NCBI GenBank assembly: GCA_002791215.1
Contig: PFWQ01000095.1
Location: 1-17,274, forward strand
Source of the DNA: a candidate division SR1 bacterium CG_4_9_14_3_um_filter_40_9
Lineage (GTDB): Bacteria; Patescibacteriota; Gracilibacteria; Absconditabacterales; Absconditicoccaceae
Direction of reading: 5' to 3'
Length of the DNA: 17,274 nt
Both the position numbers and the translations under genes were made by a program. Positions 8,395 to 15,340 of this stretch are shown here, piece by piece (the stretch's first letter is position 1; each line of letters begins with the position of its first letter). A model generated the notes under the pieces. That model was given only the letters and a program-made list of their open reading frames with translations, was not told where the DNA came from and did no database searches.

Positions 8395-9666
8395 ATGATA
8401 GATTTAAAAAAGGTCCGCGAGGATATCGCTGGATACAAAAAGATATGCAAGCATAAAGGTAAAAATATTGATGTAGACGGAATTCTTGCGAAGGATGATG
8501 AAAGAAAACAACTCCAACTCCAGATAGATGGATTAAAGCATCAGCAGAAAGAGCTTGGAACAAAAAAAGATTACGAAGGGGCCAAAAACCTTAAAGCTGA
8601 AATACAATGACTGGAAAAACGCTACGAAACAGTAGTTGTAGAGCTCGATAAAGATTTGCTCACGATGCCAAATACGGCTCTTCATCCAGATGTACCAATC
8701 GGTAAAGATGAAACTGAAAATGTAGTCACCAAAACTTTCTGAGAAATTCCAAAATTCGATTTTGAATTCAAGGATCATATGACCTTGATGAAACTTCATG
8801 ATATGGTTGACGTGGATAGAGGAGTGAAGCTTGCAGGGGCGCGCAGCTATTTTCTCAAAGGAGATGGCATGATGCTCGAACAAGCAGTCCTTCAATATAC
8901 GCTTCACAAATTAGTCACCAAAGGATTCACGCCGATGAATGTTCCCAATATCGTAAACCCAGAATGCCTCGTCGGAACTGGATATTTTCCTGGCGGAGAA
9001 GAAGATGCGTATCGGATGGAAAGAGATAATCAACGATTGATCGGGACATCAGAAATTCCGGTGACAGCATATCATATGGATGAAATCCTTACTGAAGATG
9101 GACTTCCAAAAAAATATTGCGGCTATTCTGCATGTTATCGCAGAGAAGCGGGAACGTATGGAAAAGATACGGCCGGTCTTTTCAGAGTCCATCAATTCAT
9201 GAAAGTAGAGCAGGTAGTCATCCTCCCGGAAAATGAAAAGATGTCCAATGAATATCATACGCAGATTCTCCAGAACGCCATGGATATCCTTGATGATCTC
9301 AAGATTCCGTATCATGTATTGCAGTTGTGCAGCGGCGATCTCGCTATCGGAAAATACAATTCACACGACTTAGAATGCTGGATGCCTTCACGCAATGCCT
9401 ACGGTGAAACGCATTCTGTGACATCATTTCTCGACTTCCAGGCACGTAGATTAAATCTCCGTTATCGTGATAGCGAAGGGAAAATCAAATATTGTTATAC
9501 CATGAACAATACGGCTATCGCTACACCAAGAATTCTCATCGCCATCATAGAAAACAATCAGCAAAAAGATGGAACTATAAAAATTCCAGAAGTCTTAGTC
9601 CCATACATGGGCAAAAAATACATATGAGACGCTAAGAAAGTCTGAAATTTTATGAAGACTTTATAA
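8395..9666 (+). CDS. serS: Seryl-tRNA synthetase
   Basis: This enzyme charges tRNA-Ser. The 423-aa frame (ATG 8395, TAA 9664-9666) uses four TGA codons as Gly. The first ~110 residues form the tRNA-binding coiled coil (ERKQLQLQIDGLKHQQKELG). The class II core follows: GTSEIPVTAYH (~217-227), motif 2 CYRREAGTYGKDTAGLFRVH (~247-266), DLECWMPSRNAYGETHSV, FQARRLNLRYR and motif 3 around NNTAIATPRILIAIIENNQ (~371-389), where the usual NGSGLA is NNTAIA. The body ends at the family-typical VPYMGKKYI. Two further TGA codons and a 13-residue tail (GDAKKVGNFMKTL) follow, encoded by the 5' hairpin of the structured repeat at 9626. No Shine-Dalgarno is visible. Confidence 0.96.
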
Positions 9667-9760
9667 CGTCGAAATTGTACCGACGACTTTAGAAGCTTAA
9701 AATTTAAACGAAGTGGAAAAGTTTAAGATTTCTAAAGCAGTTCGGTATATCGGCAAATAA
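9626..9760 (+). repeat. Structured repeat, copy A
   Basis: It starts GAGACGC, then the hairpin AAAGTCT/AGACTTT, the core AACGTCGAA, and a long second hairpin. The 5' arm (TACCGACGACTTTAGAAGCTT, minus its last base, from ~9678) pairs over about 20 bp with a 3' arm around TTTAAGATTTCTAAAGCAG and TTCGGTAT. Related copies are at 13699, 14309 and 16895. The first 40 bases double as the 3' end of serS. Whether it acts as RNA (processing, termination, regulation) or as a mobile DNA element is not known. Confidence 0.65.
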
Positions 9761-9761
9761 A

Positions 9762-9789
9762 TTATTGGTGGGCAAAATACATTTATATT
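9762..9789 (+). promoter_or_regulatory. Possible promoter TTATTG-16-TATATT for the deaminase gene
   Basis: TTATTG (9762-9767) and TATATT (9784-9789) are separated by 16 bases, the spacer seen in this window's clearer promoters. The predicted start of transcription would leave only about 7 bases before the ATG at 9803. Confidence 0.35.
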
Positions 9790-9802
9790 ACTATTCAGCA
9801 TC

Positions 9803-10198
9803 ATGATCACAAAAGAAGACAAGCAATTGATCGAAAAAGCGAAAACTCTTGTCGGTGCTAAAAATATTAGAGGCGGCACTCTTAAAGAAGTTGGTTGTGT
9901 TTTGATCACTGAGAAAGGGAAAGTCTTTTCAGGAGTTAGCTTGCACTTAGCTTGTGGTATTGGATTCTGTGCTGAACACACAGCCATATCACAAATGATA
10001 ACGCAAACAGATGAAACACATATAAAAACTATTGTAGCCACAAATGACGAAGGAGCCATTCCTCTATGTGGTAGATGCAGAGAACTTATGAACATTTTAG
10101 ATGCCAAAAATATGGATACAGAAATTATTATTGCAGATAATAAAAAAGTTAAACTCAGAGAACTTTTACCTTTTGCTTGGGAAATAGAAGGAATGTAG
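9803..10198 (+). CDS. Cytidine deaminase-like zinc enzyme
   Basis: A 131-aa frame (ATG 9803, TAG 10196-10198) with the zinc site of the cytidine / blasticidin-S deaminase family: CAEHTAI (Cys56 ligand, Glu58 proton shuttle) and PLCGRCREL (Cys89 and Cys92 ligands). The length is typical of homotetrameric cytidine deaminases. The GFCAEHTAI form with an upstream GVSLHLACGI is closer to the cytidine/blasticidin-deaminase-like group than to E. coli Cdd, so the substrate may be cytidine or another amidine nucleoside. A role in pyrimidine salvage is inferred. All eleven or so glycines use GGN codons and none uses TGA, unlike most neighbours; with so few glycines this could be chance or recent acquisition. 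It is isolated, flanked upstream by repeat copy A and downstream by convergent smpB. Confidence 0.88.
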   Translation: MITKEDKQLIEKAKTLVGAKNIRGGTLKEVGCVLITEKGKVFSGVSLHLACGIGFCAEHTAISQMITQTDETHIKTIVATNDEGAIPLCGRCRELMNILDAKNMDTEIIIADNKKVKLRELLPFAWEIEGM

Positions 10199-10244
10199 AA
10201 TTGTCCTTCTCCAACTGTTACTTTTTCTAAAGTCATTGTGAATT

Positions 10245-10700
10245 TTACAAGTGCTTCATTTCCCTATCCATCTGCCTTTTAATATCCTTTTCTTTGAGGA
10301 CTTGTTTCTTCTCTACCTTTCTCATAAGTCTTCCGACTCAGATTTTGATTTTGACCAGACCGGTTTTGCTGAGGAAAACTTCCAAGGGAATGATGACGTA
10401 TCCGGTATTGTCCGTCTTGGCAGACAGCTTCGCCAATTCTTTTTTGGTAATCAAAAGTTTCCTCTTCCCTTTGGCTTCGTAACCGGGTATGAGAGCAGGG
10501 GAAGTCTTGCCGTATAAGGGGATATCCATGTTGTATATTCGTAGCTCGCCGTCAGCGACTCTGACGATGGCATCTTTGATATTGAGTTGTGATGATTTTA
10601 TGGATTTTACTTCAAATCATTTCAACACGATACCAACATCATATTCTTTTTCGAATTCATAATCATGGTAAGCACGCCTATTGGTAGAAATTACTTTCAT
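10245..10700 (-). CDS. smpB: SsrA-binding protein SmpB
   Basis: SmpB binds tmRNA and delivers it to stalled ribosomes in trans-translation. The 151-aa frame (ATG 10700, TAA 10247-10245) starts with the hallmark NRRAYHDYEFEKEYDVGIVL and then KGFEVKSIKSS, QLNIKDA, GELRIYNMDIPLY, GKRKLLITKKEL and GYVIIPLEVFL. Two glycines are TGA (LKGFEVKS and KIKIGVG). The C-terminal segment, usually GKKxxDKR, is RKVEKKQ here, a conservative Asp-to-Glu and Arg-to-Lys change in the tail that enters the decoding path. It is the last gene of the minus-strand series glyS, LiaF-like, smpB. I found no tmRNA in the window. Confidence 0.95.
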
Positions 10701-10714
10701 GTCCCAATATCCAA

Positions 10715-10809
10715 GGATAAAACTTGATAAAGATTGATAAAACTCGATAAAAATTAAAGATACAAATTTTATCAATTTTCATCCATTTTAAACCATTTTT
10801 ATCTATTTT
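10715..10809. repeat. Palindromic junction element with ~10-bp period
   Basis: Left half: TTGATAAAGA, TTGATAAAAC, TCGATAAAAA in register at 10 bases. Right half: AAATTTTATC, AATTTTCATC, CATTTTAAAC, CATTTTTATC, also in register. Left and right are complementary, so the block can fold into a long imperfect hairpin. It separates the LiaF-like gene from smpB. Confidence 0.65.
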
Positions 10810-11898
10810 CTATTCCCGAAGCAATGTAAATTTTGAAATTCATGCGCCGATATTGATATTCACGACTTTTTTCGCGGTCGCTAAGTTTTTAGATTCATAA
10901 TAATCTTTGCCTTTGATATCAAAATCAGTCAATTCGAGCGATCATGCCCGCTGTTTGAAATACAGCTTGATACCTAGATCTTTCGGTGCATTGATAGTTA
11001 TCCTTCCTCCTACGAGTTGGATTTCGAGTTCGTTGTCTTTGAAGACATTATTACCGAGAGTCAGATTGAGGTCTTGTATTCATCCGTGGATTTTTGCATC
11101 AGACCATCTGATATCACTCAGATCAATGGTGTGCATTCAGAGTAAGTTTTTGATATAGAGGTCTACGATTTTTGTATCATCTATACCGAGCGTAAGATTG
11201 GATGCATAGTTCTGCAGGATATTCCGATTTGGATCTTCTCTGAGATGAAGATAGTCGTAATTCGTTTTTACTCCGGTAGTGACCAGTAGATTTCTGTCAG
11301 ATTTGTATGTTCATTCAGCAAGATTTTTCGTTTCAGTTCATTTAATATCGAAGTTTCCGATAAGGGTGTTGATATTCAATTTGGTTAAGACCATTCATTT
11401 GGTGTCTCAGGCAGGAGAAGTGTAACTTACATAATTCCCGAATTTGCTCTTCGTCGATGGATTAAGTGAAGTATAGGTGCTGACTCAGAAAAATCCTCCG
11501 ACCACTCACAAGAATAAGATAAGTCAGAATAATTTGCCGAATATTCATCTATAGCTCCGGATGATGATAGTGCTGAAGATGACGATGATAGGGTAGATGA
11601 GATAGAGATCAAAATTTGCGATGGATAATTTCATCACTCCGGTATTTTCTAGAAGCATCAAAACACCTACCGCCAACAATGCGATGATGGTCAATGTTCT
11701 GAAGAATCCATGGATTCTTTGTTTTTTATATACTATTTTTTCAATCACTTGCGGTGTATCCACTTTGACCCCGCTCATACCGGGGCTAGCTTCTACATTT
11801 GCTTGTGATGGCATAGGCGGTGTCTGCGGTTGATAAAAGGGGATGTTTCATCATCCAAATGGTGCTTGAGGAGCTTGTGAAGGAGTTGGATCTACCAT
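10810..11898 (-). CDS. LiaF/DUF5668-like membrane protein
   Basis: The 362-aa frame (ATG 11898, TAG 10812-10810) depends on fifteen TGA codons read as Gly, the most in the window, including a TGA-TGA pair in FGGGN. Residues 1-60 are a Pro/Gln-rich cytoplasmic arm. Helices follow at ~67-84 (LTIIALLAVGVLMLLENTG) and ~98-114 (YLIYPIIVIFSTIIIRS), a layout like the DUF5668/LiaF membrane domain, and a third hydrophobic stretch lies at ~119-140. The C-terminal ~220 residues alternate short beta-strand-like stretches (LNINTLIGNFDIKG, LDLSD-like and LNLTLGNN repeats), resembling the DUF2154/adhesin-like beta-helix of LiaF-type proteins. LiaF proteins sense envelope stress with a two-component pair, but no kinase or regulator is nearby, so only the architecture is claimed. 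Confidence 0.75.
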
Positions 11899-11902
11899 GA
11901 TT

Positions 11903-12006
11903 ACTTTTAATTGATAAAAGTTGATAAAACTTGATGAAAATTGATAAAATTTGATGGTACGATTTTTAACTATTTTTAACAATTTTTATCGCGAAGCGTT
12001 TATCCA
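11903..12006. repeat. Palindromic junction element with ~10-bp period
   Basis: Four TTGATRAAAN units follow one another at exactly 10-base spacing, then TTGATGG. The right half has TTTTTAACTA, TTTTTAACAA and TTTTTATCGC at the same spacing. It ends in ATTTTTATCGCGAAGCGTTT, shared with the block at 288-360. It separates glyS from the LiaF-like gene. Confidence 0.65.
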
Positions 12007-12013
12007 TTGTTAT

Positions 12014-13429
12014 TTAGAATTTGATATCTTCAGGTTTGATTCTGATTTGTTTCATATCGTCTCTCATTCTCAAAGTGACCGTTCAATCTTTTGGATCAAT
12101 ACTCTGGTGATCGACCGTAATACAGTATGGAGTTCCGATTTCATCTTGTCTGCGGTAAGATTTCCCGATATTCCCGCTATCGTCAAATTCGCACATATAA
12201 GTTTTGGATAATCTCTTGTGGATTTCTTTTGCTATTCTCACCATTTTCTCGTCTTTCTTTACAAGGGGGATGATGGCAAACTTCACCGGAGCGATATTTT
12301 TATGGAATCTGGCAACTACTCTCGTCTGTTCTGCTCCGTTTCCGTCTGTGTATTTCTCTTCATCGTAGGCATCGATCATCGCTGTCAGAATGGCTCTCGT
12401 AAGCCCCCAGCTCGGTTCGATGACATGAGGGACATATCTTTTGCCGGTATGCGGGTCAGAATATTGGAGATCTTTGCCAGAATGCTCGATATGTTGTTTG
12501 AGGTCATAATCAGTTCTATATGCTATTCATTGCAACTCTCCCCATCCTCGTGGGAATTCATATTCTACATCAAAGGTTCCCTTGCTATAAAAGGAGAGTT
12601 CTTCCTTGTCATGTTCCCTAAATTTCAATTTATCCTTTTTGATGCCGATTTCATCTATCCATCGTTTTTTGCTTGTTTCCATCCATTCCTTGAAGGCTTT
12701 GAGTCAGACTTTCTCGTCGTTTTCTACGAAATATTCGATTTCCATCTGGTAGAATTCTCTTACTCTAAACATGAAGTTTCCCGGAGTTATCTCGTTCCTG
12801 AAGGCCTTTCCTACTTGTGCGATACCAAAGGGAATTCTGACTCTCATGGTATCCAGTATATTTTTGAAGTTGACGAAAATCCCTTGCGCGGTTTCGGGTC
12901 TCAAGTAGATATCGGTTCATTCGCCCTCTATCACGCCTTGCTGAGTTTTGAACATCAGATTGAATTTTTTGGGATCGGTCCAATCACAAGTTCAGCATTT
13001 AGGGCATTTTATCTTTTTCGCGTTGATGAAATCCATCATGTCTTCTGCGGGAGTTTTTTCTCCGGCTCGGTGTTTTGGCAGCTCAGTTTCCTTTGTCTTA
13101 TTTTTATGAAGGTATTCTTCGATTAGCTTGTCTGCTCTTTCTCTGGATTTGCACTTTTTACAGTCAATCAAGGGGTCAGAAAACCCTCCCACATGCCCGG
13201 AAGCCTCTCGGACTTTGGGATTCATGAGAATTTGAGAATCTATTCAGATGATATCTTCTCTTTCTTGGACGAAGTATTTTCGTCGATTGTCTTCTATGTT
13301 TTTTTTAAGCTCTGTTCCATAAGGTCCGAGATCCCGAGCATTGGCCAAACCGCCATAAATATCGCTTCCAGGATAGGCGAATCATCTTCTTTTTGCCCAA
13401 GCCACAATCGTCTCCAAACTAACTCACAT
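12014..13429 (-). CDS. glyS: Glycyl-tRNA synthetase, homodimeric type
   Basis: This enzyme charges all tRNA-Gly, which in this code must include the UGA-reading tRNA. The 471-aa frame (ATG 13429, TAA 12016-12014) contains eight TGA codons, the first being codon 2 (ATG TGA). Recognisable blocks in order: [18 protein letters not shown] near the N-terminus, [19 protein letters not shown] (~69-87), a four-Cys zinc site (Cys90, Cys93, Cys142, Cys145), [10 protein letters not shown] (~176-185), motif 2 [20 protein letters not shown] (~210-229), [16 protein letters not shown], motif 3 [14 protein letters not shown], and the C-terminal anticodon-binding domain ([26 protein letters not shown]). This is the alpha2 enzyme of the archaeal/eukaryotic and many bacterial types, not the alpha2beta2 form. 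A TATAAT lies 17 bases upstream of the start. Confidence 0.96.
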
Positions 13430-13556
13430 ATATCAAAAACGTAAAATTATAAAAATCACAAAATTCACGACTCATTAGTACAAATTTCCCACTGATTTGC
13501 AAACAAATCTTCTTCAAAGTATCATCCGGAATCATCAGAAAATCATCGTCTGGCAT
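13419..13556 (-). CDS. Possible 45-residue leader ORF overlapping the glyS start
   Basis: A frame from ATG 13556 to TAG 13421-13419 has no TGA and encodes 45 residues starting MPDDDFLMIPDD. Its stop overlaps the first 11 bases of glyS in another frame, the geometry of translational coupling. GAGG lies directly before the ATG. No similarity is recognised and the glyS -10 box lies inside it, which argues that glyS can be transcribed without it. A chance ORF is at least as likely. Confidence 0.2.
   Translation of the reverse strand: MPDDDFLMIPDDTLKKICLQISGKFVLMSREFCDFYNFTFLIYVS
13446..13451 (-). promoter_or_regulatory. Candidate -10 box (TATAAT) of glyS
   Basis: A perfect TATAAT on the minus strand ends 17 bases before the glyS ATG and would give a leader of about 10 bases. 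No convincing -35 box is present at 16-18 bases. Confidence 0.35.
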
Positions 13557-13581
13557 CCTCTGAAAAAAAGTCCCCTAAAAT

Positions 13582-13609
13582 TTGCAAAAATTTGCATTCC
13601 GGCTATAAT
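13582..13609 (+). promoter_or_regulatory. Promoter TTGCAA-16-TATAAT of the 13616-14065 RNA
   Basis: TTGCAA (13582-13587), a 16-base spacer and a consensus TATAAT (13604-13609). The predicted start of transcription, about 13616, is exactly where the 5' strand of the long closing stem begins. The upstream stretch AAAAAAAGTCC, then AAAATTTG, is shared with the promoter at 14280. Confidence 0.7.
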
Positions 13610-13615
13610 TAAGGT

Positions 13616-14065
13616 ATGGAAGAAGGTCTTTACTTTATCAACCTTTTTATGCAGATATCAGAATCTGCTTTATGAAGCGATATTTCAATGTCTATCTTAG
13701 ACGCTGGTTTGTTGCAAGGCAAGTAACGTCGAAGTTATGCTGGCCGTCTGCAGACGCTTAAACTTTGAAAAAAGTTTAATATTTCTAAAGCGGGATAGTG
13801 TAGCAACATTATCGGGGTGCCATTTCAAAAATAAAAACAAAATCTCCAAACCCTTTATTCTTAATAAATGGCAATCACTCCGTCTCTTCGTTTCTGGATT
13901 ATAAATACCCTCCTTTATAATCAGCAAAATCTGATTTGTATACTCAGTTTATACATGCGTCTCGCTAAAGGGATCTTAGTCGCTTAGCAGACCTGTTGTC
14001 GTAAGATGCCAGGCCTAGTTAATCCGGTTAAGGTGTATCGTTGATCTTGTTCGGTCTTCTTCCAT
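13616..14065 (+). ncRNA. Candidate structured noncoding RNA, ~450 nt, unclassified
   Basis: ATGGAAGAAG at the predicted 5' end (13616-13625) pairs without mismatch with CTTCTTCCAT at 14056-14065, extended inward by G-T pairs, so both ends are closed by one stem. Inside lie perfect hairpins: GCAGAT/ATCTGC (13651-13668), GATTATAAA/TTTATAATC (13897-13922), and a domain closed by TGCCATTT/AAATGGCA (13818-13825 with 13866-13873). Copy B of the structured repeat lies at 13699-13830. No convincing protein frame covers the region. Promoter, exact end pairing and multiple stems make a housekeeping-style RNA plausible. I looked for the conserved strings of RNase P RNA, tmRNA and SRP RNA and did not find them. 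No T-rich terminator is visible at the 3' end, so processing would be required. Confidence 0.5.
13699..13830 (+). repeat. Structured repeat, copy B
   Basis: AGACGCT, a first hairpin with TTGC/GCAA, the core TAACGTCGAAGTTATGC, then TTAAACTTT/AAAAGTTTAA and the 3' signature TTTAATATTTCTAAAGCGGG, nearly identical to copy A's TTTAAGATTTCTAAAGCAG. It is internal to the 13616-14065 RNA. The pairing of the outer second-hairpin arms is weaker than in copies A and D. Confidence 0.5.
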
Positions 14066-14114
14066 AACTCTTAAATTCAGTGCCGAGTACAAAATAAAAA
14101 GTACTTAGTGTCAA

Positions 14115-14136
14115 GCCTGCCTGCCGGTAAGCAGGT
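14115..14136. repeat. REP-like GC-rich short palindrome
   Basis: GCCTGCCTGCCGGTAAGCAG stands out as GC-rich in an AT-rich gap and can fold as CCTGC/GCAGG. On the minus strand it would read as PAYRQAG in one frame, a peptide string I recall as a frequent artefact of a dispersed repeat in metagenome-derived genomes. No function is claimed. Confidence 0.4.
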
Positions 14137-14279
14137 ACAAAAAAAACGAAGAAAAAAAACCAAAAAGTCAGAAGAAAGTTGCTATTTATCATTTCATATA
14201 AGAAATAACAAGGTAAATCATCAGTTACCATCCGCTATTTATCATCGGTTATCTTCTATCAAAAAAAGTCCTCGAAAAT

Positions 14280-14307
14280 TTGACAAATAAAAAATTAGGG
14301 GTATAAT
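14280..14307 (+). promoter_or_regulatory. Consensus promoter TTGACA-16-TATAAT of the second RNA locus
   Basis: Perfect TTGACA (14280-14285) and TATAAT (14302-14307) with 16 bases between. It is the strongest promoter in the window by consensus. The predicted start is about 14313-14314. Confidence 0.8.
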
Positions 14308-14308
14308 G

Positions 14309-14400
14309 GAGACACAATAAAAGCCTGAATGAAATGGAAAGCTTTTATGATGTCGATATTATGCTGTGGCATACTTAATACTGTAAGAAACAAAAATCTT
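14309..14400 (+). repeat. Structured repeat, copy C
   Basis: GAGACACAAT, hairpin ATAAAAGC/GCTTTTAT (14317-14324 with 14341-14348), core ATGATGTCGA, then a small hairpin TATGC-TGTG-GCATA. The first ~50 bases align without gaps to copy D, with paired changes in the stem that keep base pairing. The second half diverges from copies A and D. It forms the 5' end of the second RNA. Confidence 0.6.
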
Positions 14401-14830
14401 CTCTCGATAAAATCGGTTAGTACATATTAATCAATTCTATAGGAAGAAGGTCATGTGAATATATATGCTTATAATTGACTGCGCATCTGCGATTACTATT
14501 GAATCACTAAGACGGTTCTTTGGGTAAAAGCGTATGTTGTACTTGAGCAATCAGGCACGAACTCAATTACAAGCTCATGGCGAATTTAGCTTGTGTACCC
14601 ATGCTAGCAATATGTATTTATAACCCCTTCTTCCTTTCAATTAAGCTCTTTTCAATATAATTAGGCAGAACAATTGATTTGCTCGATTATATTGGGAGGA
14701 ACTATTGAGGCGCCTACTATATGAGGCGATCAACTCGACTCTGCATAAGATCGAACCTCCACCAGCAAATGGTGTATGATAGTTCCTTCTGAACCCTAAT
14801 CGTCCATTTTACATGAGGCGATTTTTTTGT
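14313..14830 (+). ncRNA. Candidate structured noncoding RNA, ~515 nt, unclassified
   Basis: A consensus promoter starts it and a hairpin-plus-T7 terminator ends it, with no convincing protein frame between. Three domains are visible. First, repeat copy C. Second, a domain closed by AGGAAGAAGG (14441-14450) with CCTTCTTCCT (14626-14635), containing TTGAG/CTCAA (14543-14566) and ACAAGCT/AGCTTGT (14569-14594). Third, after the perfect hairpin CAATATAAT/ATTATATTG (14653-14694), a multiloop closed by AGGAACTAT (14697-14705) with ATAGTTCCT (14779-14787), holding GAGG-CGATC/GATCG-CCTC (14723-14759) and CACCA/TGGTG (14760-14774). The GGAAGAAGG closing sequence also occurs in the RNA at 13616. It could be one long RNA or two in tandem. 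No known class was recognised. Confidence 0.55.
14799..14828 (+). terminator. Rho-independent terminator of the second RNA
   Basis: ATCGTC (14799-14804) pairs with GGCGAT (14817-14822, one G-T pair), followed by seven T in 14822-14828. It lies about 100 bases before the HIT gene, so it closes the RNA unit. Confidence 0.65.
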
Positions 14831-14925
14831 TGAATTATCGTGCCGAAAGAATACAAATTAATTGTTAGTCCTGCTAAAGCCGGATTCCGTTACACTTCAT
14901 TTTTAGTTGTTAACTGTTAACTGAT

Positions 14926-15324
14926 ATGGACTGTATTTTCTGTAAGATCATCGCCTGACAGATCCCATCAGCGAAAATCCGGGAAAATGACGAATTCGTT
15001 GCTATTCTCGATGCATTCCCTGCATGCAAATGACAAGCATTGGTGATGACCAAAGCACACATCTGATCAGACGTCTTTGTCATGCCAAATGATCAATATT
15101 CCAGATTCCTTCTTGCAGTCAAAGAAGTCGTTGCATTACTTAGAAAATGACTTCAAGTGGAAAGAATTTGAATAGTGGTGGAAGGTATGCAAGTCGATCA
15201 CGCACATATCAAGCTTTATCCGTTCCGAGGATGAAAATCTTTTGAAGGCGGACTAATAGGCTCAGAAATGGCGAAAGAAGAAGATTTACAGACATTAGCC
15301 AACCAAATCCGTAACTCGATTTAA
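14926..15324 (+). CDS. HIT-family nucleotide-binding protein with variant HxHxK motif
   Basis: A 132-aa frame (ATG 14926, TAA 15322-15324) with six TGA glycines. The N-terminus MDCIFCKIIAGQIPSAKI is characteristic of bacterial HIT (Hint-type) proteins, with Cys3 and Cys6 at the zinc-site positions. The nucleotide-binding stretch FVAILDAFPACKGQALVMTK follows. The histidine triad, normally HxHxH, is H92-A-H94-I-K96 (VDHAHIKLYPF). The middle His, the nucleophile in the family, is kept while the third is Lys. HIT proteins hydrolyse or transfer nucleoside phosphoramidates or dinucleoside polyphosphates; the Lys may alter activity. It lies 16 bases before the RNase H gene in the same direction, so co-transcription is likely. 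A short tandem GTTAACT precedes the start. Confidence 0.93.
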
Positions 15325-15340
15325 TCTATCATTATTTTCT

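Noticed and set aside
9697..10236. A 179-codon minus-strand frame over the deaminase gene
   Set aside because: Antisense to a gene with clear catalytic motifs; no motif of its own.
11903..12006. CRISPR array from the regular repeats
   Set aside because: Units are 10 bases without unique spacers and form a palindrome; no cas genes are present.
12218..13126. A 302-codon plus-strand open frame
   Set aside because: It lies antisense to glyS, whose protein is conserved over the same bases; the plus-strand product is Phe/Ser-rich with no recognisable domain.
14028..14231. A 67-codon minus-strand frame containing PAYRQAG
   Set aside because: The recognisable peptide comes from a short GC-rich palindromic repeat, and the rest is low complexity.
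14695..14764. tRNA-like molecule starting GGGAGG and ending CCTCCACCA
   Set aside because: Only five acceptor pairs form and there is no valid T-arm or anticodon arm; the CACCA is better paired with TGGTG just downstream.
13616..14830. tmRNA, RNase P RNA or SRP RNA in the gene-free region
   Set aside because: Tempting beside smpB, but no tag frame ending in ALAA-like codons with stop, no T-loop near the 3' end, and no RNase P or SRP core strings were found.
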